Shown piece after piece: positions 42,249 to 51,755 of a stretch of DNA of 64,000 nucleotides. The DNA is taken from positions 62,001-126,000 of the forward strand of contig NZ_LMOG01000018.1 of the NCBI RefSeq assembly GCF_001423495.1, written 5' to 3'. A model generated the notes under the pieces. That model worked only from the letters and a program-made list of their open reading frames with translations, ran no database searches and was not told the DNA's origin. Within the stretch, counting starts at the first letter, position 1; each line of letters begins with the position of its first letter. The DNA comes from Xanthomonas sp. Leaf131 (GTDB taxonomy: Bacteria; Pseudomonadota; Gammaproteobacteria; Xanthomonadales; Xanthomonadaceae). The position numbers and the translations under genes were made by a program.

Positions 42249-44153
42249 TCAGGCCGACAACTCCAACAACAACTTATTCAACCGCTTCACATACCCAGCC
42301 GGGTCCTTGAGGCTATCGCCCGCCGCCAACGCAGCCTGGTCGAACAAGACGCGGCTCAAATCGCCAAACCGGTCCATATCCTGTTCCGCATCCAGCTTTT
42401 CGATCAGCGGGTGAGCCGGGTTGAACTCGAACACCGGCTTGGTTTCCGGCACGGCCTGGCCGCTGGCTTCCAGCAGCTGACGCATCTGCAGACCCAGGTC
42501 GCCCTGGCCGATGGCCAGGATGGCGGGGGAGTCGGTCAGGCGGTGCGAGACGCGCACTTCGGCCACGTCGTCGCCGAGGGCGGCCTTGATGCGCGTGGCC
42601 AGGCCTTCCTTGGATTTGGCGACTTCTTCCTGTGCCTTCTTGTCTTCTTCCGAATCCAGCTTGCCCAGGTCCAGGTCGCCGCGTGCCACGTCCACGAACG
42701 ACTTGCCGTCGAACTCGGTGAGGTAGCTCATCAGCCACTCGTCGATGCGGTCAGTGAGCAGCAGCACTTCGATGCCCTTCTTGCGGAACACTTCCAGATG
42801 CGGGCTGTCCTTGATCTGCGCGTAGCTTTCGCCGGTGAGGTAGTACAGCTTGTCCTGGCCTTCGGTCAGGCGACCGACATAATCGGCCAGGCCCACGCTT
42901 TGTGCGCCAGTGGTGTCGTGCGTGGAAGAGAACCGCAGCAGACCGGCGATTTTCTCGCGGTTGGCGTAATCCTCCGCCGGGCCTTCCTTCAAGGCCTGGC
43001 CGAAGTTGCGCCAGAACGTCACATACTCTTCCGGCTTGTCCTTGGCCAGTTTCTCCAGCATGTCCAGCGCACGCTTGGTCAGCGCGGACTTCATCGAATC
43101 CACCACCGGGCCCGATTGCAGAATCTCACGCGAGACATTGAGCGACAGGTCCGACGAATCCACCACGCCCTTGATGAAACGCAGGTACAGCGGCAGGAAC
43201 TGCTCGGCCTGATCCAGCACGAACACGCGCTGCACATACAGCTTCAGACCCTTGGCCGAATCGCGGTGATACAGGTCGAACGGCGCGCGGCCGGGCACGA
43301 ACAGCAGCGAGGTGTAATCCAGCTTGCCCTCGACCTTGTTATGGCTCCACGCCAGCGGGTTGCCCGCATCGTGCGCAACGTGCTTGTAGAATTCCTGATA
43401 TTCCTGCTCGCTGATCTCGCTCTTGGGGCGCGTCCACAGCGCGCTGGCGCGATTGACCGCCTCCCACTCCGGCTCGGCCGGCGCATCGGCGTCTTCGCCG
43501 TGATGTTCCTTGCGCATTTCGATCGGCAGGCCGATGTGGTCGGAATACTTCTTGAGGATGCCGCGCAGCGTCCAGCCGTCGGCGAAGCTGTCTTCGCCTT
43601 CTTTCAGCTGCAGCACGATGCGGGTGCCGCGCTCGGGCTTGTCGATACTGGCGATTTCGAATTCGCCTTCGCCACGCGAGGACCAATGCACGCCCTCGTT
43701 GGCGGGCAGGCCGGCGCGACGCGAATACACGTCCACCTGGTCGGCGACGATAAAGGCGCTATAGAAACCCACGCCGAACTGGCCGATCAGGTTGGCGTCC
43801 TTCTTCTGGTCGCCGCTCAGATGCTTGAGGAAATCGGCAGTGCCGGACTTGGCAATCGTGCCCAGATGCGACACCGCATCTTCGCGGCTCATGCCGATGC
43901 CGTTGTCGTCGATGGTGACGGTGCGCGCGTCCTTGTCGTAGTCCACGCGAATGCGCAGGTCGCCGCCGCCTTCCAGCAGTTCCGGCTTCACCAATGCTTC
44001 GAAACGCAGCTTGTCGGCGGCGTCGGCGGCATTGGACACCAGCTCGCGCAGGAAGATTTCCTTGTTCGAGTACAACGAGTGGATCATCAGCTGCAGCAGC
44101 TGCTTGACCTCGGTCTGGAAGCCAAGCGTCTGCTTGTCGGTATCAACGGTCAT
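42249..44153 (-). CDS. htpG: Molecular chaperone HtpG (Hsp90)
   Basis: A 634-residue ATP-dependent chaperone of normal length. The GHKL ATPase motifs are intact: E37 and N41 ([14 protein letters not shown]), DNGIGM, GTIAKSG and [11 protein letters not shown]. The middle domain ([22 protein letters not shown]) and C-terminal dimerisation region are complete. A heat-shock-type promoter lies about 55 bp upstream. Confidence 0.97.
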   Translation of the reverse strand: MTVDTDKQTLGFQTEVKQLLQLMIHSLYSNKEIFLRELVSNAADAADKLRFEALVKPELLEGGGDLRIRVDYDKDARTVTIDDNGIGMSREDAVSHLGTIAKSGTADFLKHLSGDQKKDANLIGQFGVGFYSAFIVADQVDVYSRRAGLPANEGVHWSSRGEGEFEIASIDKPERGTRIVLQLKEGEDSFADGWTLRGILKKYSDHIGLPIEMRKEHHGEDADAPAEPEWEAVNRASALWTRPKSEISEQEYQEFYKHVAHDAGNPLAWSHNKVEGKLDYTSLLFVPGRAPFDLYHRDSAKGLKLYVQRVFVLDQAEQFLPLYLRFIKGVVDSSDLSLNVSREILQSGPVVDSMKSALTKRALDMLEKLAKDKPEEYVTFWRNFGQALKEGPAEDYANREKIAGLLRFSSTHDTTGAQSVGLADYVGRLTEGQDKLYYLTGESYAQIKDSPHLEVFRKKGIEVLLLTDRIDEWLMSYLTEFDGKSFVDVARGDLDLGKLDSEEDKKAQEEVAKSKEGLATRIKAALGDDVAEVRVSHRLTDSPAILAIGQGDLGLQMRQLLEASGQAVPETKPVFEFNPAHPLIEKLDAEQDMDRFGDLSRVLFDQAALAAGDSLKDPAGYVKRLNKLLLELSA

Positions 44154-44206
44154 TGGGGTCGTGCTCCGTGGTGGTCCAGGCCGCAGTGCGGCCGATGGCC
44201 TGGGGG

Positions 44207-45518
<1,312 letters not shown>

Positions 45519-45565
45519 TTCTCTAGCAGTCACATCACCACATGCTTTTCAAAGGGAGGAGTTTC

Positions 45566-46063
45566 ATGAAACACACAATGCGCGCGCTGGTGCTCGCTTC
45601 GATCGCCGCTCTGGCCGTCACCGCCTGCAAGAAGGAAGAGCCGGCACCGACCGCCGCCGCCGCCCCGGCTGCGCTGACCGCACCGGCCAAGGACGACAAC
45701 GCCGGCTGGAAGAAGTACCTGCAGGAAGTGGTTGGCCAGAACCTGGGCACCACCACCAACAGCCCGTTCCTGTACTACTTGCCGCCGGAGTCCGATGCCG
45801 AGTTCGCCGGCAGCTACGAGCGTCAGCTGGAAAGCGTCAAGACCGCGCTTGCCCGTGGCGTGCAGCCGGGCAACATGCTGGCGTTCGGTTCGTCCGCCTC
45901 GACCAAGATGGCCGACCTGATCGATGCGGCGTTCAAGGACGTGGCACCGGACTCGATGAAGGGTGTGCGCGTGTTGTTCATCGGCAACGCTGCCGACAAC
46001 GCGCGCGTGCAGACCATCGTCCAGCCCAAGGGCGCGGAATACATTTTCGTTGAAGCCAAGTAA
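45566..46063 (+). CDS. Small lipoprotein of unknown function
   Basis: A 165-residue protein with a lipoprotein signal (MRALVLASIAALAVTAC) and then an Ala/Pro linker. The remaining 120 residues form a compact alpha/beta domain (GNMLAFGSSASTKMADLIDAAFKDV; VRVLFIGNAADNARVQTIVQPKGAEYIFVEAK). The start at 45566 has GGAGG well placed; an in-frame ATG at 45542 is less likely. I do not recognise a family. It is a monocistron, followed by two hairpins. Confidence 0.8.
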   Translation: MKHTMRALVLASIAALAVTACKKEEPAPTAAAAPAALTAPAKDDNAGWKKYLQEVVGQNLGTTTNSPFLYYLPPESDAEFAGSYERQLESVKTALARGVQPGNMLAFGSSASTKMADLIDAAFKDVAPDSMKGVRVLFIGNAADNARVQTIVQPKGAEYIFVEAK

Positions 46064-46073
46064 CGCCGTACCA

Positions 46074-46140
46074 GGCCGGATGCGCGGGAGGGCGCATCCG
46101 GCCACCGTGTGCAGATCCAGCAGCCTGCTGCTGGATCTGC
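46074..46140 (+). terminator. Two adjacent perfect hairpins after the lipoprotein gene
   Basis: Hairpin 1: GGCCGGATGCGC (46074-46085) with 46092-46103, loop GGGAGG. Hairpin 2: GCAGATCCAGCAGC (46111-46124) with 46127-46140, centre CT. Neither has a T tract. The first is probably the lipoprotein terminator; the second may be a terminator, a REP or a small structured RNA. Confidence 0.6.
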
Positions 46141-46297
46141 ATGCCACCGGAGCCGGCCATGTCAGCTCGGTGTCCGACAGCGCCCATGGCGTTGTCCGTT
46201 TGCTGGCCTGCGCTGCATGCGCCCGCCTGCGGCAGTACGTTGCGTTCCAGCGCCTGCGGTTGAATCGCGCCGCGTCACATCGCATGGTGGTGTCGAT

Positions 46298-46582
46298 ATG
46301 TCGCTGAAGATCAACGAGCTCTGCGTCAACTGCGATGTCTGCGAGCCCGCGTGCCCGAATCAGGCCATCTCGATGGGCGAAACCATCTACGTCATCGACC
46401 CGGCACGCTGCACCGAGTGCGTAGGGCATTTCGACGAGGCGCAATGCGTGGTGGTGTGCCCGGTCGAATGCATCGACCCGGATCCGGCCATCCCGGAAAC
46501 CCATGATCAATTGCTGGCCAAGCTGATGCAGCTGCAGCGCGATCATCCAGAATTGTACGAACAGGAGCCTCCCGCCCCGTGA
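46298..46582 (+). CDS. yfhL: YfhL-family 4Fe-4S ferredoxin
   Basis: A 94-residue ferredoxin with two cluster motifs, CVNCDVCEPACPNQAI and CTECVGHFDEAQCVVVCPVECI; the insertion between the second and third Cys of the second motif is typical of the YfhL/Alvin type. The start at 46298 is chosen because MSLKINELCVNC matches the family start. Its TGA overlaps the GTG of ggt, so the two are co-translated. Its redox partner is not known. Confidence 0.9.
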   Translation: MSLKINELCVNCDVCEPACPNQAISMGETIYVIDPARCTECVGHFDEAQCVVVCPVECIDPDPAIPETHDQLLAKLMQLQRDHPELYEQEPPAP

Positions 46583-48357
46583 GCATTTTTTCCCGACATT
46601 TCTCTGCGCGCGGCCTGTTGCTGCTGGCCTTCGTGCTGGCACCGCCGGCGTGGTCTGCCGATGGCAGCAAACCTGCGGCGGCTGCAAGCTCGCCGGTGGC
46701 GGCGCATCCGCCGGGCGCGGCGATTGCCAGCGGTCACACCTTGGCCACCGATGCCGGCCTGCAAATCCTGCGCGAAGGCGGCAATGCCTTCGATGCGGCC
46801 ATCGCGGTGTCGTCCACGCTGGCGGTGGTCGAGCCGATCAGTTCGGGTCTGGGCGGCGGTGGCTTCTTTCTGTTGCACGATGCCAAGACCGGCAAGGACA
46901 TGATGCTGGACGCGCGCGAAACCGCGCCGGAGTCGGCGACGCCCGAGCAATTCTTGAACAAGCAGGGCGAGCTGGACCGCGACCGCTCGGTCAACGGCGC
47001 GTGGTCGGCGGGTATTCCGGGCCTGCCTGCGGCGCTGGTGGAGCTGGCTGCCAAGCACGGCCGTTTGCCGCTGAAGCAGTCGTTGGCGCCGTCCATCCGC
47101 ATCGCCAGCGAGGGTTTCCCGGTGTACGCGCGCATGGCCAAGGGCTATGCCTCGCGGCGCGAAGTGATGGAGCGTTATCCAGGGACGCGTGAGGTGTATC
47201 TGCGCGGCGGAAAGCCCATTGCGGAGGGCGACATCTTCAAGCAGCCCGAGCTGGCACACACCTTGAAGTTGCTGGGCGACAACGGCTTCGACGGTTTCTA
47301 CAAGGGCGAAACCGCCAAGAAACTGCTGGCCGGCGTCAAGCAGGCCGGCGGTCAGTGGAAGGCCGCCGAGCTGTCCGGCTATCGGGTGAAGGAGCGCGCG
47401 CCGATCCAGTTCGATTACCGCGGCTGGAAGATCACCACCGCGCCGCCGCCGTCGTCAGGCGGTATCGCCCTCGCCGCCATGTTGCAGATCCTCGAAGGCT
47501 GGGACCTGAACACGCTCGACGAGGCGCACCGCACCCATCTGGTGGTGGAAGCGATGCGCCGCGCCTACCGCGACCGCACCTTCTTCCTCGGCGACCCGGA
47601 TTTTGTCGCCGTGCCGCAGCGCGTGCTGACCAGCAAGGATTACGCGCAAGGCCTGCGTGCCACCATCAATCCGGAAAAGGCCACCCCCAGCGATCTGCTG
47701 TCGGGCAATCCCACGCCGCTGGAAGACGACGAGACCACGCACTTTTCCATCATCGATGGCGAAGGCAACCGCGTCGGCGCCACCCAGACCGTCAATCTGC
47801 TGTACGGCTCCGGGCTGATTCCCAAGGGCACCGGTGTGCTGCTCAACAACGAGATGGACGACTTCGCGCTCAAGCCCGGCACGCCGAACGCCTTCGGCGT
47901 GATGGGCTACGCCGCCAACGCGCCCAAGCCGGGCAAGCGCATGCTCAGCTCGATGACGCCCACCTTCATGGAATCGGCGGATAAGGCGATCGTGCTCGGC
48001 ACCCCGGGCGGTAGCCGCATCATCACCATGGTGCTGCTCGGCATCCTGGGTTACGACGCGGGGCTGGACGCGCAGGCGGTCAGCGCGTTGCCGCGTTATC
48101 ACCACCAATGGCTGCCAGACGTGATCGACGCCGAAACTAATGCGTTCTCGCCGCAAACCGCCAAGGCGCTGCAAGCGATGGGCCACGCACTCAAGCTGCC
48201 CGGCGATACTGCCGAGGGCGGCCGCGGTTCCAGCCACGTGTGGGGCAACCTGCAGACGGTGGAATGGGACAAGCGCAGCAACGTGCTCAGTGGCGGTAGC
48301 GACCCGCGTAATCCGGTGGGGAAGGCGCAAGTGCAGCTGGACGCAGCAGCGCGCTGA
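46579..48357 (+). CDS. ggt: Gamma-glutamyltransferase (glutathione hydrolase)
   Basis: A 592-residue periplasmic Ntn-hydrolase with a signal peptide (LLLLAFVLAPPAWSADG). The autoprocessing and catalytic threonine is T386 in DDETTHFSIID; R113 in DARETAPES and the GSGLIPKGTGVLLNNEMDDF and LGTPGGSRII motifs bind the gamma-glutamyl group. It hydrolyses glutathione and transfers gamma-glutamyl. GTG start at 46579, overlapping the ferredoxin stop. Confidence 0.95.
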   Translation: MSIFSRHFSARGLLLLAFVLAPPAWSADGSKPAAAASSPVAAHPPGAAIASGHTLATDAGLQILREGGNAFDAAIAVSSTLAVVEPISSGLGGGGFFLLHDAKTGKDMMLDARETAPESATPEQFLNKQGELDRDRSVNGAWSAGIPGLPAALVELAAKHGRLPLKQSLAPSIRIASEGFPVYARMAKGYASRREVMERYPGTREVYLRGGKPIAEGDIFKQPELAHTLKLLGDNGFDGFYKGETAKKLLAGVKQAGGQWKAAELSGYRVKERAPIQFDYRGWKITTAPPPSSGGIALAAMLQILEGWDLNTLDEAHRTHLVVEAMRRAYRDRTFFLGDPDFVAVPQRVLTSKDYAQGLRATINPEKATPSDLLSGNPTPLEDDETTHFSIIDGEGNRVGATQTVNLLYGSGLIPKGTGVLLNNEMDDFALKPGTPNAFGVMGYAANAPKPGKRMLSSMTPTFMESADKAIVLGTPGGSRIITMVLLGILGYDAGLDAQAVSALPRYHHQWLPDVIDAETNAFSPQTAKALQAMGHALKLPGDTAEGGRGSSHVWGNLQTVEWDKRSNVLSGGSDPRNPVGKAQVQLDAAAR

Positions 48358-48757
48358 TGGCTTAGAGCGGCCAACAACACGACTGCGCTCACCGCCAGGC
48401 CGGCGCGGCCGTTGCTCGGAATCAGCAGGTACCACTTCTACACTGCGGTTCCTCCACGCCGTCTGCGCCCACTTGACGACTGCTCGTTACGTTTTGTGAG
48501 CCGCTCTTATTGCTGATTGATTGCGTTGCTGATTGATTGAGGAGCGCCTGCTTTCGTAAGCCAAGGCAGGCCTTGCCGGATAACATCCAGTGTTGCACGT
48601 GGCCCGCGTCGTGCCATGCCATGCGCGAGAACGAGGTTATCCGCATGTGCTCGCCGTGGGTCGATGCAGGCAGGCATCGGCAGCGATGCGCATCCACCTA
48701 GAGGCCGATGCCCTGATTGGACTTGTCGCCTTGCGCCAATGCGGCGACCATCGCGGC
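48358..48757 (+). other. 400-bp gap upstream of the GH9 gene, with a half copy of the cluster element
   Basis: No gene seen. It holds a dispersed 47-bp repeat (48445-48491, partner at 63435-63481) and TTATCCGCATGTGC (48638-48651), which matches the first box before the second receptor gene at 13 of 14 bases. The CAAGACG box is not recognisable 17 bases on. A promoter or operator for GH9 is likely in the last 150 bp. Confidence 0.5.
48445..48491. repeat. Dispersed 47-bp repeat, copy 1
   Basis: Aligns without gaps to 63435-63481 upstream of secD, with roughly three quarters of the bases identical, including CGGTTC and TGACGAC. Similarity continues weakly on both sides. Origin unknown; perhaps a degenerate Xanthomonas extragenic element. 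Confidence 0.5.
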
Positions 48758-50515
48758 ATGAACATTTTCCAGACTCTGCTCACCAGCATGGTGATCGCAT
48801 CGCCCATCGCCGCCTGTGCGGCCGATACCGCCGGCACCCAGGCCGCATCGGCAACGGGCGCCGCTATCCACGTCAATCAGCTCGGCTATCTGCCGGGCTC
48901 GGCCAAGCTTGCAGTGGTCGGGTTGCCGCAAGGCGCGGCAGCCGGCTCGGACCGCTTCACGGTCGAAGATGCGCAAGGGCGCCGCGTGCTGGAAGGCAGC
49001 TTGCAGCCTGCAGCGTCGTGGAGCGCAGCCGGCCAGCAGGCGCGGGTGGCGGATTTTTCCAGCGTGCGGACAGCAGGCACGTATCGCTTGAAGATCGACG
49101 GGCTGCCGGCGTCCGATCCGTTCCCGATCGCGGCCGGCGCCTATCGACCGGTGCTCGATGCATCGCTCAAGGCGTTCTATTTCAATCGCGCCAGCACCGC
49201 GCTGCCGGCGCAGTTCGCCGGGCGTTACGCACGCGCGGCCGGGCACCCGGATACGCAGGTGCGCATCCATCCTTCGGCAGCCTCGGCCACGCGTCCGGCC
49301 GACAGCGTGATCAGTGCGCCCAAGGGTTGGTACGACGCGGGCGACTACAACAAGTACATCGTCAATTCCGGCATCAGCACCTACACCTTGCTGGCGGCCT
49401 ATGAGCAGTATCCGGCGCTGTTCAAGGCACAGGCCCTGACCATCCCCAACGACGCGCCCGGCGTGCCCGGCATCCTGCAGGAGACCTGGTGGAATCTGGA
49501 ATGGATGCTGGCCATGCAGGACCCGGCCGATGGCGGCGTGTATCACAAGCTCACCGACAAGCAGTTCGATGGCTTGGTGATGCCGGAGCAGGCCAAACAG
49601 CAACGCTACGTGGTGATGAAGGCCACCGCGGCCACGCTGGATTTCGCTGCGGTGATGGCGGCGGCCAGTCGTATCTATGCGCCCTTCGACAAGCAATATC
49701 CGGGGGCATCGGCGCGTATGTTGAAAGCCGCGCGCAGTGCCTGGTCGTGGGCGCAGCAGCATCCGGATGTGATCTATCGCCAGCCCGATGACGTGCGCAC
49801 CGGCGGCTACGACGATGCGCAGGTAGACGATGAATTCGCCTGGGCTGCGGCGGAGTTGTATGTGAGCACGCGCGAGGACAGCTTCTACGACGCGATGACC
49901 GCGCGCAATGTGCCGGCCAGCGTGCCGGGCTGGAGCAATGTCGGCGGACTGGCGTGGATGTCGCTGGCCGAACATCGCGACCGGCTCACCCCGCATGCCG
50001 ATCGCGCACGCATTGCGCGTGAGATCACCGGGTTGGCGCAGCGTCTTGCCGAGGAGTGGCAGTCCTCTCCATGGCGTCTGGCGATGACGGACACCGACTT
50101 CGTTTGGGGTAGTAATGCAGTCGTGCTCAACCGCGCGATGATGTTGATGCAGGGCTACCGGTTGACTGGGCAGCGGCCGTATCTGGACGCCGCGCAATCG
50201 CAGCTGGATTACATCCTGGGGCGCAATCCGCTGGGGTTGTCGTTCGTCACCGGGGTCGGGCTGCGTAGCCCGCTGCATATCCACCATCGCCCCTCCGAAG
50301 CCGACGGCATCGATGCGCCGGTCCCGGGCTGGTTGGCCGGTGGCCCGCAACCAGGCCAGCAGGACGCCAAGGACTGCAAGGTGGCGTATCCCTCAAAACT
50401 GCCTGCGCTGTCGTATCTGGATAACGCCTGCAGCTATGCCAGCAACGAAGTGGCGATCAACTGGAATGCGCCGTTGGTGTATGTGAGTGCGGCGATCGAG
50501 GCGTCGACGCGGTGA
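48758..50515 (+). CDS. GH9-family endoglucanase/cellulase
   Basis: A 585-residue secreted enzyme with signal MNIFQTLLTSMVIASPIAAC, which could also be lipidated at C20. An N-terminal CelD-type Ig-like domain (IHVNQLGYLPGSAKLAVV, residues about 36-128) precedes the (alpha/alpha)6 domain. Catalytic aspartates D193/D196 lie in GWYDAGDYNKY, with HHRPSEADG and the acid Glu in YASNEVAINWNAPLVY near the end. It cleaves beta-1,4-glucan such as cellulose or xyloglucan backbones. It follows ggt in direction but is separated by 400 bp with its own regulatory motif. Confidence 0.92.
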   Translation: MNIFQTLLTSMVIASPIAACAADTAGTQAASATGAAIHVNQLGYLPGSAKLAVVGLPQGAAAGSDRFTVEDAQGRRVLEGSLQPAASWSAAGQQARVADFSSVRTAGTYRLKIDGLPASDPFPIAAGAYRPVLDASLKAFYFNRASTALPAQFAGRYARAAGHPDTQVRIHPSAASATRPADSVISAPKGWYDAGDYNKYIVNSGISTYTLLAAYEQYPALFKAQALTIPNDAPGVPGILQETWWNLEWMLAMQDPADGGVYHKLTDKQFDGLVMPEQAKQQRYVVMKATAATLDFAAVMAAASRIYAPFDKQYPGASARMLKAARSAWSWAQQHPDVIYRQPDDVRTGGYDDAQVDDEFAWAAAELYVSTREDSFYDAMTARNVPASVPGWSNVGGLAWMSLAEHRDRLTPHADRARIAREITGLAQRLAEEWQSSPWRLAMTDTDFVWGSNAVVLNRAMMLMQGYRLTGQRPYLDAAQSQLDYILGRNPLGLSFVTGVGLRSPLHIHHRPSEADGIDAPVPGWLAGGPQPGQQDAKDCKVAYPSKLPALSYLDNACSYASNEVAINWNAPLVYVSAAIEASTR

Positions 50516-50564
50516 GGCAGGCGTTCTTCAGCGCGACAACGCAATGCTCAATGCCGCAGCTGTT

Positions 50565-50672
50565 CCTTCTCCCGTCGGGAGAAGGTGGCGCGTAGCGCCG
50601 GATGAGGGTACGGCGTGTGCAAGAACGTGACACACCGTACCCTCACCCCAACCCCTCTCCCGCAGGAGAGGG
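50565..50672. repeat. Xanthomonas compound palindromic repeat, copy A
   Basis: Starts with the hairpin CCTTCTCCCG/TCGGGAGAAGG (50565-50585), continues through a long dyad around GGTACGGCGTGTG and its inverse, and ends with CCCTCTCCCG/AGGAGAGGG (to 50672). The same architecture recurs at 50808-50970 and, inverted, at 60124-60252. Such elements are abundant between xanthomonad genes. Confidence 0.8.
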
Positions 50673-50689
50673 ACTTAGGCTGCTGCAAT

Positions 50690-50731
50690 TCATGCCGCCT
50701 GCGTACCAAAGGTTCGGTCACCTGCATCTCT
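50690..50731 (-). pseudogene. Remnant of a duplicated upp 3' end
   Basis: Read on the minus strand it encodes RDAGDRTFGTQAA followed by TGA, against [13 protein letters not shown] and TGA at the true end of upp (50972-51013). Frame and stop position are conserved; about 25 of 33 compared bases match. It abuts the GH9 remnant, marking the junction of a tandem duplication. Confidence 0.65.
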
Positions 50732-50798
50732 GGATGACGCCTTTAGCTATGCCAGCAACATGATCGAGATCGGACGCGCTATCGAGATCGGACGCGCT
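50730..50798 (+). pseudogene. Remnant of a duplicated GH9 3' end, with an 18-bp tandem duplication
   Basis: Bases 50730-50759 match the GH9 gene at 50417-50446 in 27 of 30 positions and encode LDDAFSYASN against LDNACSYASN. Homology then decays into two perfect tandem copies of ATCGAGATCGGACGCGCT (50763-50780, 50781-50798). Confidence 0.6.
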
Positions 50799-50807
50799 GC
50801 GGCTGTT

Positions 50808-50970
50808 CCTTCTCCCGTCGGGAGAAGGTGCCCCGCAGGGGCGGATGAGGGTACGGGCGAAGCTCTCGCAATGTTCAATTGCACGAGGCTTCGCCCGTAC
50901 CCTCACCCCAACCCCCGCGCCAATGGCGCGCAAGCGGTGCCTTCTCGCCCCGCAGGGAGAGGGGCTTTAG
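50808..50970. repeat. Xanthomonas compound palindromic repeat, copy B
   Basis: Same start hairpin as copy A (50808-50828), a long inverted repeat around GGTACGGGCGAAGC (from about 50849) with its partner near 50890, and an end hairpin reaching the upp stop codon. It fills the space between the GH9 remnant and upp. Confidence 0.78.
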
Positions 50971-50971
50971 C

Positions 50972-51604
50972 TCACTCCACCCGCGTCCCAAAAATCCGGT
51001 CGCCTGCATCGCCCAGACCGGGCAGGATGTAGCCCTTTTCGTTGAGGTGATCGTCGATTGCGGCGGTGTAGACCTCCACATCCGGATGCACCGCTTCCAG
51101 CGCTTTCAGGCCTTCCGGTGCGGCGACCAGGAAGATGCCCTTGATGCGCCGCGCACCGGCACGCTTGAGCATGTCGATGGTGGCGATCAGCGTGCCGCCG
51201 GTCGCCAGCATCGGGTCCAGGATCAGCGCGTCGCGCTCTTCCAGACGGCCGGTGAGGCGTTCGAAGTAGGGCACCGGTTGCAAGGTTTCTTCGTCGCGCT
51301 GCAGGCCGACCACACTTACGCGTGCGGCCGGAATCAGCGCCAGCACGCCGGGCAGCATGCCCAGACCTGCGCGCAAAATCGGCACCAGGGTGATTTTTGC
51401 GCCGGCAATCCGCTGCACGGTCACCGGCCCGGCCCAGCCGGGTTGGACGTGCGATTCGGTGTCCAGATTGGCGGTGGCCTCGTAGGCCAGCAGCGTGCCG
51501 AGTTCGGTGACCAGTTCGCGGAAGCCCTTGGTGCTCAAGGCGGCATCGCGCAGCAGACCGATCTTGTGCTGGACGAGGGGGTGACGGACTTCGACGATTT
51601 TCAT
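50972..51604 (-). CDS. upp: Uracil phosphoribosyltransferase
   Basis: A 210-residue pyrimidine salvage enzyme making UMP from uracil and PRPP. It starts [20 protein letters not shown] as the family does; the PRPP loop [10 protein letters not shown] and the uracil-binding [17 protein letters not shown] end are present. An upstream in-frame extension to 51727 is rejected because it precedes the conserved start. No clear Shine-Dalgarno. Confidence 0.96.
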   Translation of the reverse strand: MKIVEVRHPLVQHKIGLLRDAALSTKGFRELVTELGTLLAYEATANLDTESHVQPGWAGPVTVQRIAGAKITLVPILRAGLGMLPGVLALIPAARVSVVGLQRDEETLQPVPYFERLTGRLEERDALILDPMLATGGTLIATIDMLKRAGARRIKGIFLVAAPEGLKALEAVHPDVEVYTAAIDDHLNEKGYILPGLGDAGDRIFGTRVE

Positions 51605-51755
51605 GGGCAGCGACAGGCGGGAGAGACCCACAGTGTGCCGCAGCCAACGGTAGCGTCGCCACATAGTGCGCGTGATCGCGCTTGCAGATGTCATGTCAGT
51701 GAAACGTCGTAGACATAGTGTGCCCACCCATTCTTAACCAATTGGGGAAGCACCC

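Noticed and set aside
48590-48757. N-terminal extension of the GH9 protein from an upstream ATG at 48590
   Set aside because: The extension is not signal-peptide-like, whereas the ATG at 48758 begins a good export signal directly before the CelD-type domain.
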